Under the pieces are notes generated by a model, which saw nothing but the letters and a program-made list of their open reading frames with translations, did not search any database and had not been told where the DNA came from. Positions 22,921 through 36,116 of a DNA stretch of 64,000 nucleotides are shown piece after piece. Origin of the DNA: Tamarix chinensis (taxonomy: Eukaryota; Streptophyta; Magnoliopsida; Caryophyllales; Tamaricaceae). The stretch covers positions 4,662,891-4,726,890 of the forward strand of contig CM060174.1 in NCBI GenBank assembly GCA_030549775.1, given 5' to 3'. A program made the translations under genes and the position numbers. Position 1 is the stretch's first letter; each line of letters begins with the position of its first letter.

Positions 22921-23135
22921 TGATCATAGGCATTAATTTATGTGAAAATAGCTTAGAAACCATAGAGGTATGATTGGTATTTTATGTGCAAAATGTTGGA
23001 GTTTAATATTGATTTTATGTGAAAATCAATAGGTAATGTGATCATAGGTATTAATTTATGTGAAAATAGCTTAGAAACCATAGAGGTATGATTGGTATTT
23101 TATGTGCAAAATGTTGGAGTTTAATATTGATTTTT
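22921..23135. repeat. Tandem duplication, 118-bp unit
   Basis: TGATCATAGG starts copy 1 at 22921 and copy 2 at 23039. The shared stretch, through GTTGGAGTTTAATATTGATTTT, differs at only about one base (CATTAA/TATTAA), which suggests a recent duplication. The second copy stops near 23135. Confidence 0.85.
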
Positions 23136-24108
23136 GGATGTTAAGCATGATATATTAGAGAGCTGTGTTAATTTTGGTTAGTTGGCTAGTCTTATGAATG
23201 AAGATATGAGTTGATGGTGAATTAAGGTTTTGGTGAGGGCGTTGTGTAATGTCTCTGTTGTACCTATTGTCTTGCTTTATGTCTTACCTTTGTTTTATGT
23301 GACTATAGCAAGTTAAATTGATTAAATATGTTGCCTTTTTAATTGTTATTACATATACCAAATGATGGAATGAATTACATGATAATTGATATTTCTTGTA
23401 AGAAGGATAAGTGGTATCCTATGTAATAAGTTAATGGTAATGTAGGTGTTATGGTGATATCATTGTTGTGCTAAGTGCTTGAATAAATGGTCAATAAGAA
23501 ATTATTATTTAAAGTGGAAGATCATGTGATTCAAAATTGAGTTGTACAATTTGCATGGTTTTTAAGGGGTTTTGCGATACCCCGTGTGACTTGGTTGTAG
23601 TGATAACCAAGTAATTTATATTTATTTTTGAATTGTTACAATATCTATGATTTCTGATTGTTGCAATAAGTAGAGTAAAGCTCTATATTGGCAGTTTCAT
23701 AGGCTTATAGGGTGTATGTATACTTAAGGACTATGAATTTAGTATTGTGGTTCCACACATCTTGCTCAAGAAGGGTCGTTATGTTTTAATACCGTTCCAT
23801 CGGTTATAAATAGTGCCCCCTAATATAAAGTGACTAAGACATGGATTTGTATGATAATCTAAGTATTAACTTTAATCTTATTTTCTTTTGATTCATATAG
23901 TATCACAAGCATTTACACATGTATATTATCCTTACGACCATATGAATCTTCTATTCTATGCATGCCTTTACTATTGATTTATATTGTTACCTCACCCAAT
24001 ACATAATTGTTGACTATCCTTTTAATGGCTATAGCTCATTCCCACAAGGAAGTATCCTTATTTTGTAGGTACTTGTTGATTTTATGCTTTTAATGTGTTG
24101 CTTATAGT

Positions 24109-24543
24109 ACCCTTCTTGTGTTTTTTGTGATGCCATTGAGACTTTCCCTCACCTTCTCTTTGAATGCCCTGTTATGAAGCATCTTCTGCATAATGCTTTT
24201 ATTAGCATTGGTCTTCAGATCCCTATCAACTGCTGGCCTCAAGTTCTTGATTTTATGGCTCGAAATACAAGAATTTCTAGAAGGAAAATCTTTGTTGCCA
24301 GGACCTTAACAACAACATGTATTTATGAATGCTGGCGCACCCGAAACGCCAAGCTTTTCTCCCAAAAAGATTGTATTTGGAATGATCTTCTCAGGAAAAT
24401 CATTTATGTTGTTTTAGCAAGGTTTACATCTTCCTTTGGAAAGATAAGTAGAGGGTATATTGAACAATGTTTAGACAAATTCTATGCTATGAGTTGTAAT
24501 ATTTCCAATTATTAATAAAATTCTTTTTCTTTAAAAAAAATAA
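24109..24543 (+). pseudogene. 5'-truncated LINE, C-terminal end of ORF2
   Basis: From 24111 the + strand reads CVFCDAIETFPHLLFECPVM, a C-x2-C...H-x4-C finger as in the zf-RVT domain at the end of plant L1 reverse transcriptases. It continues through LLHNAFISIGLQIP, CIYECWRTRNAKLF and IEQCLDKFY to a TAA near 24513, then an A-rich tail (24532-24543). Perfect 17-bp direct repeats, AATGTGTTGCTTATAGT at 24092-24108 and 24544-24560, flank it. It is therefore a clean target-primed insertion truncated at its 5' end. The zinc-finger frame is open throughout the fragment. It sits in a diverged 5-kb-family LTR. Confidence 0.9.
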
Positions 24544-24832
24544 AATGTGTTGCTTATAGTGAGTGTTTAATTGGGTTTATTTTAGTGTTTGCTTTCTAAT
24601 GTCTCTATTTTATTCTTTCTTTTTCATAATTTTATATCGTTGTTTGATCAAGTAATTCCCACATCTGATCTCCGGGTACAATTTACTTTTAATCTTACAC
24701 CCGATATAGATTGAATATATCAATTGACTTTTCTATGTTGGATGTGGTGTAACATTCAATATTTATTTTTATTACTTGAAAATAATAATAATAATAACTT
24801 AGTATTAAATTTTGGGGATGTGGTGTACGAGC

Positions 24833-27290
24833 TCTAGCATTCACATAACTTACATAATGTTACATTTTCTCTAGTTAACACCCCTTCATTATTAAAATCA
24901 TCAACCATCATTAATATGGAAACTAACTTTAATAATGGGGAATTAATAATGGTAACAAAGAAACCATTGTCAATAATATTAAAATTTTTTGTGCAAAAAC
25001 AGTTGTTAAAGCCCTCACGTGACATGAATGCATTAAATTCTAGTTAATTTTTTTATAACTGTTATGTGTAACAATTGTTGTTAATATGTCATCGATAATG
25101 GTTATTAAAATAACTGTTGTTAAAACTTATTCATAGGATTTGAGTGTTTTTTAGTAGGCCCTTTAACAACGGTTATTATGAATAGCCATTGTTAAATGTT
25201 CATGCATAAATTTTAACATTCACTCCCTCCCTCCCTCTTTCTCAAACATTCTAAACCCTAAATGACTAATCTTATTTCTCTATTCTCCGTCCATGCTCTC
25301 AGTTCTCAAACCTATTAAACCTTTTCTAGCAGCCCATTCTCCAAAGCAAATCCATCCCCAACCGCTCGTTATCCAGTGCAAACCCTTCCTCGACTTCCTA
25401 TTCTCCTCGATTTCTCTATTCAATTCTTTCGATTTTTGAGAATTTTTTTTTTTGAAATTTTTATGTCTTAATCCTTTTGCCTTGAGACATGCTATCCATA
25501 TACCAACCTAAAAGTGTGCCATGCCTCACTTCACTACATTGAGGTGTGAAAATCTTGATAACTAGGTATGAATGATTCTCTATACTTCAATGTTGCTCTT
25601 TAGGTTTTGTAGAAATTTCTATTTCTATTAACTAGAAAATATTTCTCTTATTTTAGTTGGTGTTGGGCTTGAAATTTTTGTTATTTTCATTCTTGATACA
25701 CGCATGCAACTATCTACATTGTGAATGTGTTGAAACTATTGGTGGTGTTATGTTTTGCTTAGCTAATAGTTGTTGATTAGCTACTACTTTATTGGTGTTC
25801 TAGACACACACATTGTTGGTTAGCTACTATTTTTGCTGCTTGTTCAATTGCTTAGCTAGTACCACATGTTTCAAATAGACCAGGTTGAAATTCTAAGGTT
25901 TCCATAGTTGGTTAAGATATAATATAATATATTTACAATAAGTTTGATTGAGGAATTTACATATTTGGAATTTAGAAGGCTTAGAGAGTTTGTTATCTTT
26001 TATAGATTGAGTGTTTGTTATCTTTTATAGATAGTGAGATGTTGCGCATACCTACTATATACCCTGCACCAATTTTTTTGATGTCACCCTATAGAGATAT
26101 AAGGATTCATGTGATCTAGTCATATAAGGAGCTAGATCACTTTATGGATAGTCATTTGTACATTCATCCATATATATTAATATCATATCACTTGTTGTTT
26201 ACCCTACCTTAGATGGAGCAATGGATAGGGGCTATAATTATTTTTTTATTTTTTATTTTATCACATATGTGCCACACTTGAGATTTGTTGAGGGCGGGGT
26301 ATTTTTGAGGCATCATTATCAAATGACTAGAGATTTGATGGTGATAGATGACCACTAGAAGTTTCGTCATAACTTACCTATGAGTATTTACTTTAGAGTT
26401 TTCATCATGGCGAATGAACTCTCCTTGATGAAATGAGGGAGAAAATGACTATTCGAGATAAGTGGACTCTAAAAGTGATAGCTGATGGTAATATAGATGA
26501 CTATCCATACGTAGATTCTTGTTAGTGTTTGGGCTGTAGTAGCCTTTTGATGTACACAACATTGCTTGCCTTAGTATTCCTATTAGTTTTTAGGCCTTGT
26601 TTTGACCTTTGTATATGTGTATTTTTTGTACTTTAAATCCTTGTGCACGCACGCGCGCGCACACACACACACAATTACTGATTTAATTATGCTAAGACCT
26701 AATAGTAATTGAGTTGCCTGATACATTTTACAGATATGAATTAGTTATTTCTAAGCATGAGAGTGTTTTAGAATTATATTTTAGAGATCTCTAAATTGTA
26801 AGATTTGTTTTTTTGGGGATACATATAGATTGAAAAACTGTGACTAGGGAATGGATGTATGCAGATCGTTGATCTACGGAATAGTAGAAGGGGTTGGCAA
26901 TGTAGTAACTTGAATAAGACTACGATGCTTAACAACAAAATAAGAAGGCTAAAGATGTCCTAAAGGGGACTAATGGGTTGATTAAAAATCTTTAGTTTGT
27001 CTTCCTTCTCTTATTTTTGCTAATTAGAGTCCTTTAGTCTATTAAGCATGTCTTTATTTTAGTACATAAATGGACGTTAGGAAAATTAATCCCTAAATTA
27101 AATATATGCAAGTGTGTGTATTGGCACATTTGTGGGGGGGGGATATTTTATAATTAACAAAGGATATGGTAAGTTTAACCAAGAGGTATATCCTCAAGAT
27201 AAGAGAACATTAAAAAAAATTCACAATGATAAGTAATTAAAATTATATAAGTACAGACGTATTTTATAATTTAATAATAATAATATTATT
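24833..27290. other. Unclassified DNA with AACAACGG palindromes
   Basis: No gene is supported. Palindromic words related to TTTAACAACGGTTATT occur between about 24950 and 25200, clearest at 25162-25196. A C/T-rich stretch follows (25205-25400). (AC)n-type dinucleotides lie at 26650-26672. The palindromes resemble subterminal repeats of plant CACTA elements, but no CACTA termini or transposase were seen. Confidence 0.4.
25162..25196. repeat. Palindrome with 16-bp arms
   Basis: TTTAACAACGGTTATT, a 3-base centre, then AATAGCCATTGTTAAA; the arms match at 14 of 16 positions. Related half-words occur at about 25068-25135 and 24950-25010. Confidence 0.65.
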
Positions 27291-27294
27291 ATTT

Positions 27295-27326
27295 TCATCA
27301 TCATCATCATCATCATCATCATATTA

Positions 27327-27359
<33 letters not shown>

Positions 27360-27382
27360 TTCTTCTTCTTCTTCTTCTTCTT
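27295..27382. repeat. (TCA)n and (TTC)n compound microsatellite
   Basis: TCA repeats with one ATATTATTCA break, passing into TTC repeats from about 27358. Confidence 0.9.
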
Positions 27383-27571
27383 GTGCTAAAATTAGATATT
27401 TAGGAGAATATCATTTTATCCCTTTTACAATTTTAATAAAAACAATAGTTTAAAACTCCTTTTTACATTCTAGAATACTATTTATAAAATAATTTTTAAA
27501 ATATTTTTAGCATTTTGACACACAAAAATAACTCTTTTTAAAAAAAATAAGAAGTAACATTCAGGTTAGCA

Positions 27572-28192
27572 AAAGGTTTCCAAAAATGGCAGATATCGTC
27601 GAAAGCTTTGAAACTAAGTGGGGCCAATCATTAATCCTAAAACTAAATATGCAAAAAAAAATTATGTTGATCGGTAAGGTTAGTTATTGATCACGAAAAC
27701 AATCCATAGTAGTTACCTGAAGAACTAGTGAGGTTGGGGTGTTACAAAATGGTATCAAAGTGAAATTGTGACCGCAGGTTGAACTTGAATGAGTTAATGA
27801 GTTACCTAGTAGGATGATTCTTGGGATAAATTATAATGATACTTTCAAGTGGTTGACGTGTAACGATGATGTTGCATTCTTGAGTGGGGGTATAAGTAAT
27901 TCGCCTAAATTAGTGATGGATCGTAGATACTAAAAAAGGATCGATAAGACTACTTATATCAATAAGATATACTTTCTTTTTAGGAAACTTTTCTTTATAG
28001 AACTTCATAGTTAAGCATACTTGACTTGGAGCAATTTAAAGATGTACAACTTTTTAAAAGTTTCCTGATATGTGTGTTAGTTGATAAAAAGTACGCTCCA
28101 AAAAAATTTGTGTTGATCTATAGCATTAGTTATTGATCTAAAAAACACTCTACCGTAACTACCCGCAACCTTAGTGAGGTTAGGGTATTACA
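27572..28192 (+). mobile_element. Degenerate Cassandra element with two LTRs
   Basis: The left LTR remnant ends GAGGTTGGGGTGTTACA at 27746. Directly after it, TGGTATCAAAG (27750-27760) matches the primer-binding site for initiator methionine tRNA. A non-coding internal stretch of about 150 bp runs to 27893. The right LTR (about 27894-28192) contains GTTAAGCATACTTGACTTGG, a decayed 5S-like segment, and ends TTAGGGTATTACA. The left LTR has lost its 5S part, with only the region after GTTTCC still alignable. No protein is encoded, as expected for this family. Confidence 0.8.
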
Positions 28193-29650
28193 AATAGTGA
28201 TATGTGATGAGCCACAGGGGGCAGAGACAAAGCCTAAATCATTTAAACTTGTAGCCAAAATTAAAGATGCTTAATCATGATCTTTTGCCAACATATTATA
28301 TCTCAAAGTTTATCTAAAAATTAAAAATAATATCATGGTAACAATGAATTAAGCATAATCATTATTTTTCACTTGAATTTTCTCAAGAACATTCATATAA
28401 AACCTAAACTCATCCAACATTTAAGAAAAAATTAAAGCATCTAAACAAATTAAAACAAGGCATTCTCTATATCAAAGTACATCAAAGAATTGCAAGTTAC
28501 ATCATGGTAACAATGGATTAAATAAAGCAATAAAAGATCAAAATCAAGGACTAAGGGTTGAAAACCCTAAATCAAGCTAAACATGGCATGATCACACATT
28601 AACACCACAAATCATGCTAAACACCAAAATATGTTGTTTACAACAATCCACATAACTTACCTTTTCACTACCTTATTTCTCTCTATCAATCCACATAACA
28701 CCAAAAATGAAAGCTGCATAACTAATTAAAGTGCTAAAAAATATTGTAGGAATTTACAATAATTTTTAGCTCGGAAAAGGTAAAATTGAATTTAGTTTAC
28801 ACATAGAAAAGTTTACATTATTTGAAATATTAATATGATGACATTAGAGTTAGTTATGTGGATTTATAGAGAGAAAAAAACAATAAAAAGGATGGATGTT
28901 GTTGTGATGTAGAGGTCCCACTTACCTGAAAGCAAATTATATTTTATTATAGTGTAATAGAACAAGGCAACTCAACCCTCCTAACGATTTCCATAACTTT
29001 CCTCAAAGTTGTGCAATCAAGGTTGACTCTTAATGTCACAAGGGTTTCGACATGAATAATTGTGAAAGAATGTAGATCGTATTAGTCGTAGATGGTGAAG
29101 GCTTGGTTTTTGTTATATTGAATATTTAACTTCCAATAGACCATGTTGGTGTTATAAACTCTCTTCGTAATCAATAAATAATGAATGGTGTAGAAGATTC
29201 AGTTGCTAATCAATGAATAATAAATGTAGAAGAAGATGTAACCATTATCCATAATCAAATAATTAATGAATAACAAACCAAAGAGGCGAAGAAGATGAAG
29301 CACGAAAGGTTGTGTTATGTTAAGAGAGGTGGGAGATAAATAGTAAAAAAAATGGTTGAGGTGACTTATAAAATTTGAGTGTTGAAGAGGAGATTAAATT
29401 AGATCAATTTACCCAAACCAAAACAATGTGGGATTTTTTTTAGTTATATAATAAGTTATTATTAAAGACATAAATATTTAAAATTATATTGATTAGCATA
29501 AATTTTTACATGGCTCATTGAGTTCACAATATAATAGAAGAATCTCCATTTTTTTTACTAATTAAAGTAAAAAATAAGTTTTATTCTCATTAAGTTACAA
29601 AAATATTTAACAATTACATATATTAATATTTTAAAAATTCTTAAATTGAT

Positions 29651-29685
<35 letters not shown>

Positions 29686-29697
29686 TACACACAAACA
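28193..29697. other. AT-rich DNA, nothing firm
   Basis: No gene. Words such as GGTTGAAAACCCTAAATCAAG (about 28555) suggest decayed reverse-oriented LTR-family sequence, but no module could be placed. It ends in a (TC)n(AC)n microsatellite at 29650-29692. Confidence 0.35.
29650..29692. repeat. (TC)n(AC)n microsatellite
   Basis: About 10 TC units followed by about 11 AC units, just before the reversed LTR boundary near 29698. Confidence 0.9.
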
Positions 29698-30960
29698 TAG
29701 AGTAACACCCCAAGTTTTACTACTAATTTTTTAATATATTTTTGAGTGGAGGCATAGTACTAAAATAACTAAGTAGTGTTGTTATAATTGAAATAAATAT
29801 GGCTTACCATACCATCCTTAAATTACTCACAAGGCAAAATAATTTAATGTAGAAAACGATAAATAGAAATAGAGATAAGCTTCATAAACATAAATATGAG
29901 TTGGAGAATAATTTCAGACATAATATCCAAAAATATAGATAAAAAGGATGTCATAGATCTAAGAGTCCAAACAGGTATCCGAGTAAAACTATCATCTAGA
30001 TAGAAAGAGTTTACGTTGATTTGAATCTTCAAAGGAAAAGAGAGAATTCAAAGTTTAGATTGAAGAGTGAGCTTAATGGGTTGAAGATTAAAGAGAGGAA
30101 TAAGAATCTTCAAGCAAGATTTAACCTAAACTTAAAGAAAACTATGAATCTTCAAACAAGATTCAATAATAATTTATCTTTGAATGTTTCTCCAAGAACA
30201 CATTCAAAGGCTCTATCTAAGACTACTCCAAGTAGTCTTAGGATGAATTCTACCCAAAAGAGAGAAAGATAACCAAGTATCAAACTTGTGATTTCATTTA
30301 ATAATTTTGACTTTTCATGTCACAAGGGTGTTGACATATGTATATATATATAGGTAGCTATACTTTGATAATTATCATACTAAGATAGCTAAGTTAATGC
30401 ACATATGGCTAACTAGCACACTAACCTCTAATATCAACATATTACTAACCTATATAATACATGAGTCGAACAACGAATTATTATTAACAAATGTAGCTAA
30501 TTATTATATGAAAACAACTAACAAAAATCCCTAATTTGTATAAGAGTGATAACTAGGTCTTATTTGACTTGAAAGTTTTACTTCCATGTATAATAACTTG
30601 TAACATAAGAAGCAATCTTAAGTATGTTGAATTCTGGAATTTTCACCTTCCAAATACGTTACATACCTACAAGAATCACTTAGAATGTACTTATTATGGT
30701 TAGTTAAAGTTATATTACGAAAAAAATATATTGTAATAAGCTTCATTATGAAGAATACCAAATCTTCATTTGCATGAGAATCCATAGATGCTCTTGCATC
30801 ATACGCCTAAATCCCTACTATAGAAATCACTCTACCCCATGTAAAGCATTGTAGGCTGTAAATTAATTCAATGGGTCCTCACCGACTTGTATACAGACAT
30901 CAGGGTCATCTAATCATCGAAATGAACACCACCCATAAAAGGATGATCAGTACGCTACGT
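29698..30960 (-). mobile_element. Reverse-oriented family LTR, 3' part (left of insertion)
   Basis: It opens with GTAACACCCCAAGTTTTACT, the reverse complement of the family's 3' end. Before 30960 it reads ACCACCCATAAAAGGATGATCAGTACGCTACGT, the reverse of the GTACGTAGCGTACTGATC...GGGTG module at 9472-9500. The sequence is cut at 30960 by a + oriented family copy and resumes at 37169. The middle (30000-30290) holds imperfect repeats of GAATCTTCAA.CAAGATT that are not known elsewhere in the family. Confidence 0.7.
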
Positions 30961-31813
30961 TGAAGTACCCCAAAACCATAATTTGGGGAATTATGGCGAA
31001 ATAAGGACTTATTAGGAAAATTAATTAAATAAATTATTTTATTAAAATAAGAGGAATTAATTTAGGGCAAAATTAAGAGGAAAATAATAAATAACATATT
31101 AAAATGGAATTAAGGAAAAATCATTCAAAATATTTTAAATTAATCTAAAAGGGAATTTATTTATTATTTTATTAAAATATTATTATTTTTAAATATTCTA
31201 AAATACCAAAATGTTCTAAATATCCCAACCCATCTATTTTTTCTTTTTTCCTTTTTCCCCAATTTTTTTTCTCTCCTTCCCCTCATTTCTTCTTTTCTTT
31301 TTCCCTTCCTTCCCCGATTTGGGCTAGCCGGCCCCCGTAGCCCAAACCTTATCCCCTCTCCTTTCCTCCCATGCGGCTTAAGGCTCGCAATCCCTTCTTT
31401 TTCCGTCGCCTGTCGCTCGGTCCGACTCCCCCTTCTTTTTCTTTCTTTCTTTTTCCCCTGGGCCGACCGATCCACCCCTTTCTTCTTCCTTCTTCCTTTT
31501 CCCCCCGACCCTCCTTCCCTGACCCTTTATCTTCCCCATTCTTCCCCGTGGAGGCACGCACCTTCTGCAACACCGCACGCCGGCCTGCCACCTCCCCTCT
31601 CTTCCATGTCCATCCCTCTCCCTTCTCGACCCAATCACCCTATCTCTCTCTCTCCTCATGTGTGCCCCTCTCCCCTTCCCTTCTCCTTGCCTGATTTGAC
31701 AGGACCTGCAACTTTGTAGGCTTGTACCGGTTGTGCATCGCCGACCAGCGACATGCCACACATTCCATTCTACTCCCCTCTCCCCCCTTTGTCGTTTTCA
31801 TCCTTCAATGGCT

Positions 31814-31821
31814 TATAAATA
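31814..31821 (+). promoter_or_regulatory. LTR TATA box
   Basis: TATAAATA followed by CCCG in the GC-rich block, in the same place as the boxes at 2463 and 6212. Confidence 0.6.
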
Positions 31822-32472
31822 CCCGTCAACTGTCCTCATTTGGCCCTTTTCCCTTGCCCATAATTTCTCTTCCTGTGTGTGTCACCGCCTATTTAGACGA
31901 CTGCCCCATCACCGCCGCCCGAACTACCTCCCAAAATACTCCCTGAACCACTCTCCACCAAACTACACCACTCACCACCCTCGATTTCCCTTGCACAAGT
32001 CGCCTTGCTAGTGTAAAGTTAGCTCCTCGATCAACCCCTTCTCATCCACCTTTGCCCTTCGCCCCACTATTTGCCGTCGTTCCCGCTACAACCACCACTC
32101 CCTCTACCCCCAAAACCACCAGCAAAACCTCCTCTACCTCCTCTACCTTACTTTTCCTCTGCATCCCTCTCCTTTTCCCATCCTCCCTCTCCACCACCTT
32201 CGACCAGCACACCCGCCACCGTCTGCGCTGCCCCTTTAGCCACATCACCACCATTGTTCCAGCCGTCTCAACCTAGGGCACTAATCACCACCTCAATCAC
32301 CCTCTCATTCCCCCTCTCCTATCCTAAACAACTAACTTTCCACCCCCTCTTCTCCCTCCACCGCCGCCAGTGCCGCCTGGTCACCACCATCCTTAGGTAG
32401 TACCCTAACCCCCACAACCCTTAAACCTTACTTACGCAAATGTATCTCTTTTATTTGTATTAATGTTGTTTT

Positions 32473-32486
32473 TGTTGTTGTTGTTG

Positions 32487-32532
<46 letters not shown>
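32473..32532. repeat. (TTG)n(TTA)n microsatellite
   Basis: TTG repeats pass into TTA repeats at the start of the ATT-rich LTR block. The poly-Ile, poly-Tyr and poly-Asn frames nearby come from it. Confidence 0.85.
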
Positions 32533-32830
32533 GTTATCATTATTATTAACAATAACTTCGGAGTATTAATGCTATTATTAGTATGAAGGGTTGAAATATT
32601 ATTTTTATTATTATTATGATTATCATTATCTTTATTATCATTAATATCATTATTATTATTATTATTATTATCATCATTATCATTATTATTAGTATTATTA
32701 TTATTAATGCTAACTTTGGCATATTATCACTATTATTATTATTATTATTATTATATATTTTCAAACCCTTATATTATCATTATTACAATTATTATTATTA
32801 TGAGTGTTATTCTTAACAATGTTATCATTA

Positions 32831-32862
<32 letters not shown>

Positions 32863-33283
32863 TTATTACTATCACTATTATTAACCTTGACCTTATTATC
32901 ACTAAGGTTACTATTATTATGATTATTAGAACCCTTACTAATATTATTCTTAAGATTAGAACTATTGTTATTATTATTATTGTTGCTACAACTATTATTA
33001 ATACTATTATTAGTAAGGTTAAAGCTATTATCTTTAATAATATATATATGGCTATAAATACCTTAAAATGAACCTATGTACCTCCTAAGACCTATTTTGA
33101 CTAGTAATAACATAGTTAGCTAACTTAAAAATAAAAACCCTACTTTTACTTATAAAACTACTATTAATAATAGTAACCCTGATATTAGGCTATGATAAGA
33201 AGGTAGGAAATAATAGTAATTTTGGTAAGAGGAAAACTAACCCTTAGTTTTCTCCTCTTAAAGGTGAATTCAGTCAAAATCTT

Positions 33284-33317
33284 AAGGAGGCGTAGGAGCG
33301 TGCTCTAAGACCGGTGT
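33284..33317 (+). repeat. Conserved LTR island (GACCGGTGT)
   Basis: AAGGAGGCGTAGGAGCG then TGCTCTAAGACCGGTGT, one of four copies (689, 4298, 7437, 33284). Confidence 0.75.
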
Positions 33318-34055
33318 TGTGTTAGATAAGGATGTAGTTAAGACTAACTATGTGTGTGTTATGTGCCTTGTATTTCGTGTGCTATATTATGTTGTGTACT
33401 TTATGATTATTATGAATTTTATGTGTAGTGCAACTTGGAGTTGAGGTATGTTCATGTGACTTTCTCATGGCATGTGTATAATGATATGTATGTTGTGCTT
33501 GTGGTGTTGTATGATGTAACCCTCTAGGGCATGCATGCTAGGATGTTTAATAATATGAGGTGGGGTGAAAGGATGAAAAGGAAAAAAGGGGAAGTGAGTT
33601 GACAAAAGGGATGTGAGATTGACCTAATTATCTTATGATCCATGAGGGGGAAAATAAAGGAGAATATGGACAAAATAAAAGAGTGGGATGAAAGGAGTTT
33701 CATGGGAATTTCTAGGGTTTATATGGGATGGAAGGAGTTGCAAGGGAATTTCTAGGGTTTGCATAAGATGGATGTAGTCTGCATGGGGATGATCTTCAAG
33801 TGAGAAAAATTGTTTTGAGGTGTAAGTAAGGTAAGGGAAGATTTGTTGGGGTGATTGGAGATTTTGGGTGAAAAATAGTGCGTAGGTTGGTATAGGGGTG
33901 CATAGGAAACTTGGCTAGGGTTTGGGAGGAAAACCCTAATTTGAGGCGGTTGTGAAAGTAAAAATAATTGAGGGTGAGTGGAATATGGGATGAGAGTGGA
34001 AGAATATCATGTGTAGGGTAAGTATGGGTGTCATGGGAAAGAAAGGATGGCAGGC

Positions 34056-35628
34056 TGATATATGGGATTTATATGTTATTTTCCTCAGTAAAAAATATCA
34101 TTTATTCCTCATTATTTTTATAAGATATAATCTTTTCTCGAGTTTTTCTCTTCTGGATATATTTTGTAGGAAAAGATAAAAATGAAGAAATTCAAAGGAG
34201 AAATCGATGGAAAGAGGAAATAAAGCAAATAATACATCAAGAGATATGGAATCAATGAAAGAAAAGAGCCAAAATGAAGAATATATATTAAAGGGAAACT
34301 TGTGTTGAAATTTCATAAAGAAATAATGAAGGAACAAGAAACACGGTACCTTCGTGTTTCATAAACATGACTCGTGTTTTTTATTCAGCACACAAAATTT
34401 CAATTTTCAAAATTCAGCATTTGGCAGAGAACTCAAGGAAAACCACAGAAGTCCCATGTTTCCCAACATAGACCTTGTTTTTCTTAAATTCTGTAACTAT
34501 TTGCGCAAACTTTTCCTTGATAGATTTCTGAACTTTTGAACATTCGAGAGGGGGTTCTGGGTAGTTCGAGAGTTGGATTCTCTCTTTTGCTCTATATTCT
34601 CTAGATACCAAATGTAATTCATAATTCCAATTCTTTTTCTCTCCATTGTATTTAATTGAACAATCAACACTCTGCAATTCAAGTCGATAAGTTCTTCTCC
34701 ATTCTTCTCTTAATTGCAAGTTTTGATTGAATGCAAATAAATTCCCTTTAATGCATTATTATTTCTCTTACTTTTAGTGTTTCATTGTTAATTTATTCAT
34801 AATCATTGATGTTAATTATAAATTACTACATTTAGTTATATGTTATTGTAATTATGAAGATAGTAGCGTAGACAGTATAGGGTAGGAGGATTGATGACGG
34901 AATTAGGGTTTCACATATGACAACATAATTTGAATTTATGATTCTAAATGAAATTTAATTGAATTAATAGATGGAATTAAATGATCTCGCATCATAGTTT
35001 CAGAATTTAAAATAATTAGATTGATCACCTATTTAGTTTAGATCTTAATCAATGCTAGGATAATGAAATTAATACGTAATTGTTAATTAAAATTTCCAAA
35101 GTAGCAAAAGGTTAATTATTAATCTTGTCTATTAATTCGTATGATTGCATGATCTGAGCTTTTGTGATTATGGTCATAATTGACTGCTTTCCATTCTTAA
35201 TGCTACCATTAATTGAATCTAGTGTTATTAACCTAGGTTATTAATTGATTAGGTGATAAATTGAGAGCTTATTTAATTTATTAGAATTAAGAGAAAGTAA
35301 AGAGATTAATTATCATGAGTTTCTATAGGTCAACGTTAGATCATTTAGAATCATTCTTTTCTCCATGATTATTTGATATCCTAATACCATAATCAATACC
35401 TTCCTATTCTTATTTATTAATTAGTGAGTAACGTGTTTTATTATTGACCCATAGTATAGAACTTAGTGATAGAAAATAATGTTATTAAATAACCAGGGTT
35501 TTAACATTGATTACAGACTTATTGATTATATGACATTCCTTGTGGTTTCATCTCCTTCTTTCCATCTACTACATATTTGAAAATTAGGATTTATTAATTA
35601 AAATTGTTGTGCATACGACAACGCATCA
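34056..35628 (+). mobile_element. Unrelated solo LTR, 1573 bp, inserted in the family LTR
   Basis: It starts TGATATATGGGATTTATATG and ends GCATACGACAACGCATCA. Flanks CAGGC (34051-34055) and CAAGC (35629-35633) form a target duplication with one G/A change. The empty site is visible in the outermost copy at 11666-11690, where sequence matching the two flanks is continuous. Length and TG...CA ends fit a solo LTR. No coding sequence, primer site or second LTR is present. Superfamily not assigned. Confidence 0.8.
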
Positions 35629-36116
35629 CAAGCAAGGAATGGAGAGGTGACATATGGGAAGGAAATGTGCTAGGGTTTGGAGTGGCCAATTAGGGTTTCA
35701 TGGTCACATGTGTAATTGAGGAGTAAAGTGATATAATTAAGGTTGAATATAAATGAGATGATGTGTTGGGTGATAAAGGAACTTTGGTTGTGTGAGTCAG
35801 AGGAAGGATGGGCTACATAGGTCCAGTTAGGGTTTTAGTGAAAAACCTTAAAGGGAGATAGTGAGTGGACTTGGATGGCATAAGGTAGTGGGCCTTGACC
35901 CACACACTTAGCAGTTGGGCTTCTAGTGTGAGTAAGTGAAAGGAGGAAAGGATGTCGGGGTGTGTTAGGAGGTGCAGAAGTCTCAGGATATGGGACGGGT
36001 TCTCTTGGGAGAATAATAGTAGACGGTTTGTGACATACATGTCTAAGGTGAAAGTTTATCGTATAAGTCACGAATAAGATACTAACCATTTAAAGAGGAA
36101 GATTTTTGAGCCGGGC

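Larger units (their letters stand above)
22470..24832 (+). mobile_element. Diverged member of the 5-kb LTR family, 3' part
   Basis: It keeps the family's module order despite heavy divergence. ATTTAAAGTGGAAGATCATG is at about 23507. CCATCGGTTATAAATAGTG (about 23798) stands for one CCGG repeat unit. ACCTCACCCAATACATAATT and GCTCATTCCCACAAGGAAGT lie near 23990-24050. The end AAATTTTGGGGATGTGGTG is near 24808-24827. The LTR start was not found. A LINE fragment (24109-24543) is inserted in it. Confidence 0.6.

Noticed and set aside
34414..34719. 101-codon reverse-strand frame
   Set aside because: It lies inside the 1573-bp solo LTR, has no recognised domain, and no start or splice context.
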